From the NCBI GenBank assembly GCA_036406615.1, contig DASXAQ010000117.1, positions 1 to 28,245 of the forward strand: DNA of 28,245 nt, read 5' to 3'. Made by a program: the position numbers and the translations under genes. Below are positions 28,039 to 28,245 of this stretch, in pieces; the first letter of the stretch is position 1, and every line of letters begins with the position of its first letter. The DNA is from DASXAQ01 sp036406615 (GTDB lineage: Bacteria > Actinomycetota > UBA4738). The notes below the pieces were generated by a model. The model saw only the letters and a list, made by a program, of their open reading frames with translations, ran no database searches and was not told the origin of the DNA.

Positions 28039-28245
28039 CTAGGGCGTCGCCTCCCAGATGAACGTGCGCGTGTCCACGTCGCTCTTCGTCTGGCTCGCCA
28101 CGTTGTACTGGTTGGCCAGCCAGATGTGGCCGCTCGCGCTCGCAACGGGATCGGGGCTGGCCCCCGAGTAGTCGCCCCACCGACACACGGCGGCGAACCC
28201 GGGCGCCGGCGGCACGCAGCTGAAGTCGCGATTCAGCCCAAGGGC
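28039..28245 (-). CDS. Secreted propeller-like protein, copy 4 (C-terminal 68 residues only)
   Basis: The gene enters from the right edge; only the last 68 codons and the TAG are in the window. The visible part, VCRWGDYSGASPDP, then GHIWLANQYNVASQTKSDVDTRTFIWEATP, matches the end of copy 3 nearly residue for residue, and the DNA is also similar. It ends 194 bp before the copy 3 start, making a head-to-tail tandem. Everything upstream of the visible part is unknown. Confidence 0.85.
   Translation of the reverse strand, partial: ALGLNRDFSCVPPAPGFAAVCRWGDYSGASPDPVASASGHIWLANQYNVASQTKSDVDTRTFIWEATP

Larger units (their letters stand above)
24335..28245 (-). repeat. Head-to-tail tandem array of three homologous secreted-protein genes
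   Basis: Copies 2, 3 and 4 lie in tandem on the minus strand, with gaps of 156 and 194 bp. Their 3' ends share clear similarity at DNA level (for example the stretches starting near 24341, 26183 and 28042), consistent with gene duplication. A fourth, more divergent member (copy 1, 19831-22104) lies beyond the Asp-box gene on the same strand. Confidence 0.7.

Noticed and set aside
1..28245. CRISPR arrays, insertion sequences, prophage or toxin-antitoxin genes
   Set aside because: No regularly spaced direct repeats, transposase, integrase or phage motifs were found on either strand.

Overview
The window is a GC-rich stretch of bacterial chromosome whose gene order points to an actinomycetote. 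The block thrS - HIT hydrolase - CDP-alcohol phosphatidyltransferase-like - acyltransferase - PimA-type mannosyltransferase, followed by pdxS/pdxT, yebC, ruvC-ruvA-ruvB and secD/secF, follows from memory the mycobacterial order around Rv2614c to Rv2586c. Several local features differ from that order: a single-chain SecDF, an extra zinc-ribbon/PAS gene, lemA-htpX and a DUF3048 gene, a VOC gene between pdxS and pdxT, and an EF-G paralogue inserted on the other strand. A deep-branching actinobacterial lineage is likely, but the species cannot be named from the sequence alone.

Region 1 (1-13438, all minus strand) is housekeeping. Read in the direction of transcription it runs: phosphatidylinositol-mannoside-type genes (12896-13438, 11997-12899, 10900-12000), lemA-htpX, a DUF3048 membrane-anchored protein, pdxS-VOC-pdxT for pyridoxal 5'-phosphate synthesis, yebC, the Holliday-junction genes ruvC-ruvA-ruvB, a zinc-ribbon/PAS protein, and secDF, which runs off the left edge. 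Five junctions are 4-bp stop/start overlaps (TTGA or GTGA), so translational coupling is a recurrent theme. Several genes lack a Shine-Dalgarno and instead have a TANNNT -10 box 6-9 nt before the start codon, as expected for leaderless or near-leaderless mRNAs.

Region 2 (13508-18583) holds a plus-strand EF-G-like GTPase with its own TATAAT promoter, convergent with the minus-strand HIT, thrS and DUF423 genes.

Region 3 (18721-28245) is an accessory block in which every gene whose 5' end is in the window encodes a predicted secreted protein. It contains an EXORDIUM-like protein, a 13-repeat Asp-box beta-propeller protein, and four homologous copies of an uncharacterised secreted propeller-like family (19831-22104, 24335-26023, 26180-27844, and 28039-28245, the last cut by the right edge). 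Convergent pairs are separated by strong GC-rich hairpins. This expansion, whose members vary in N-terminal spacer and C-terminal modules, is the least explained part of the window. No tRNA, rRNA, CRISPR array, insertion sequence or prophage gene was seen, and no stretch over 300 bases lacks a gene.
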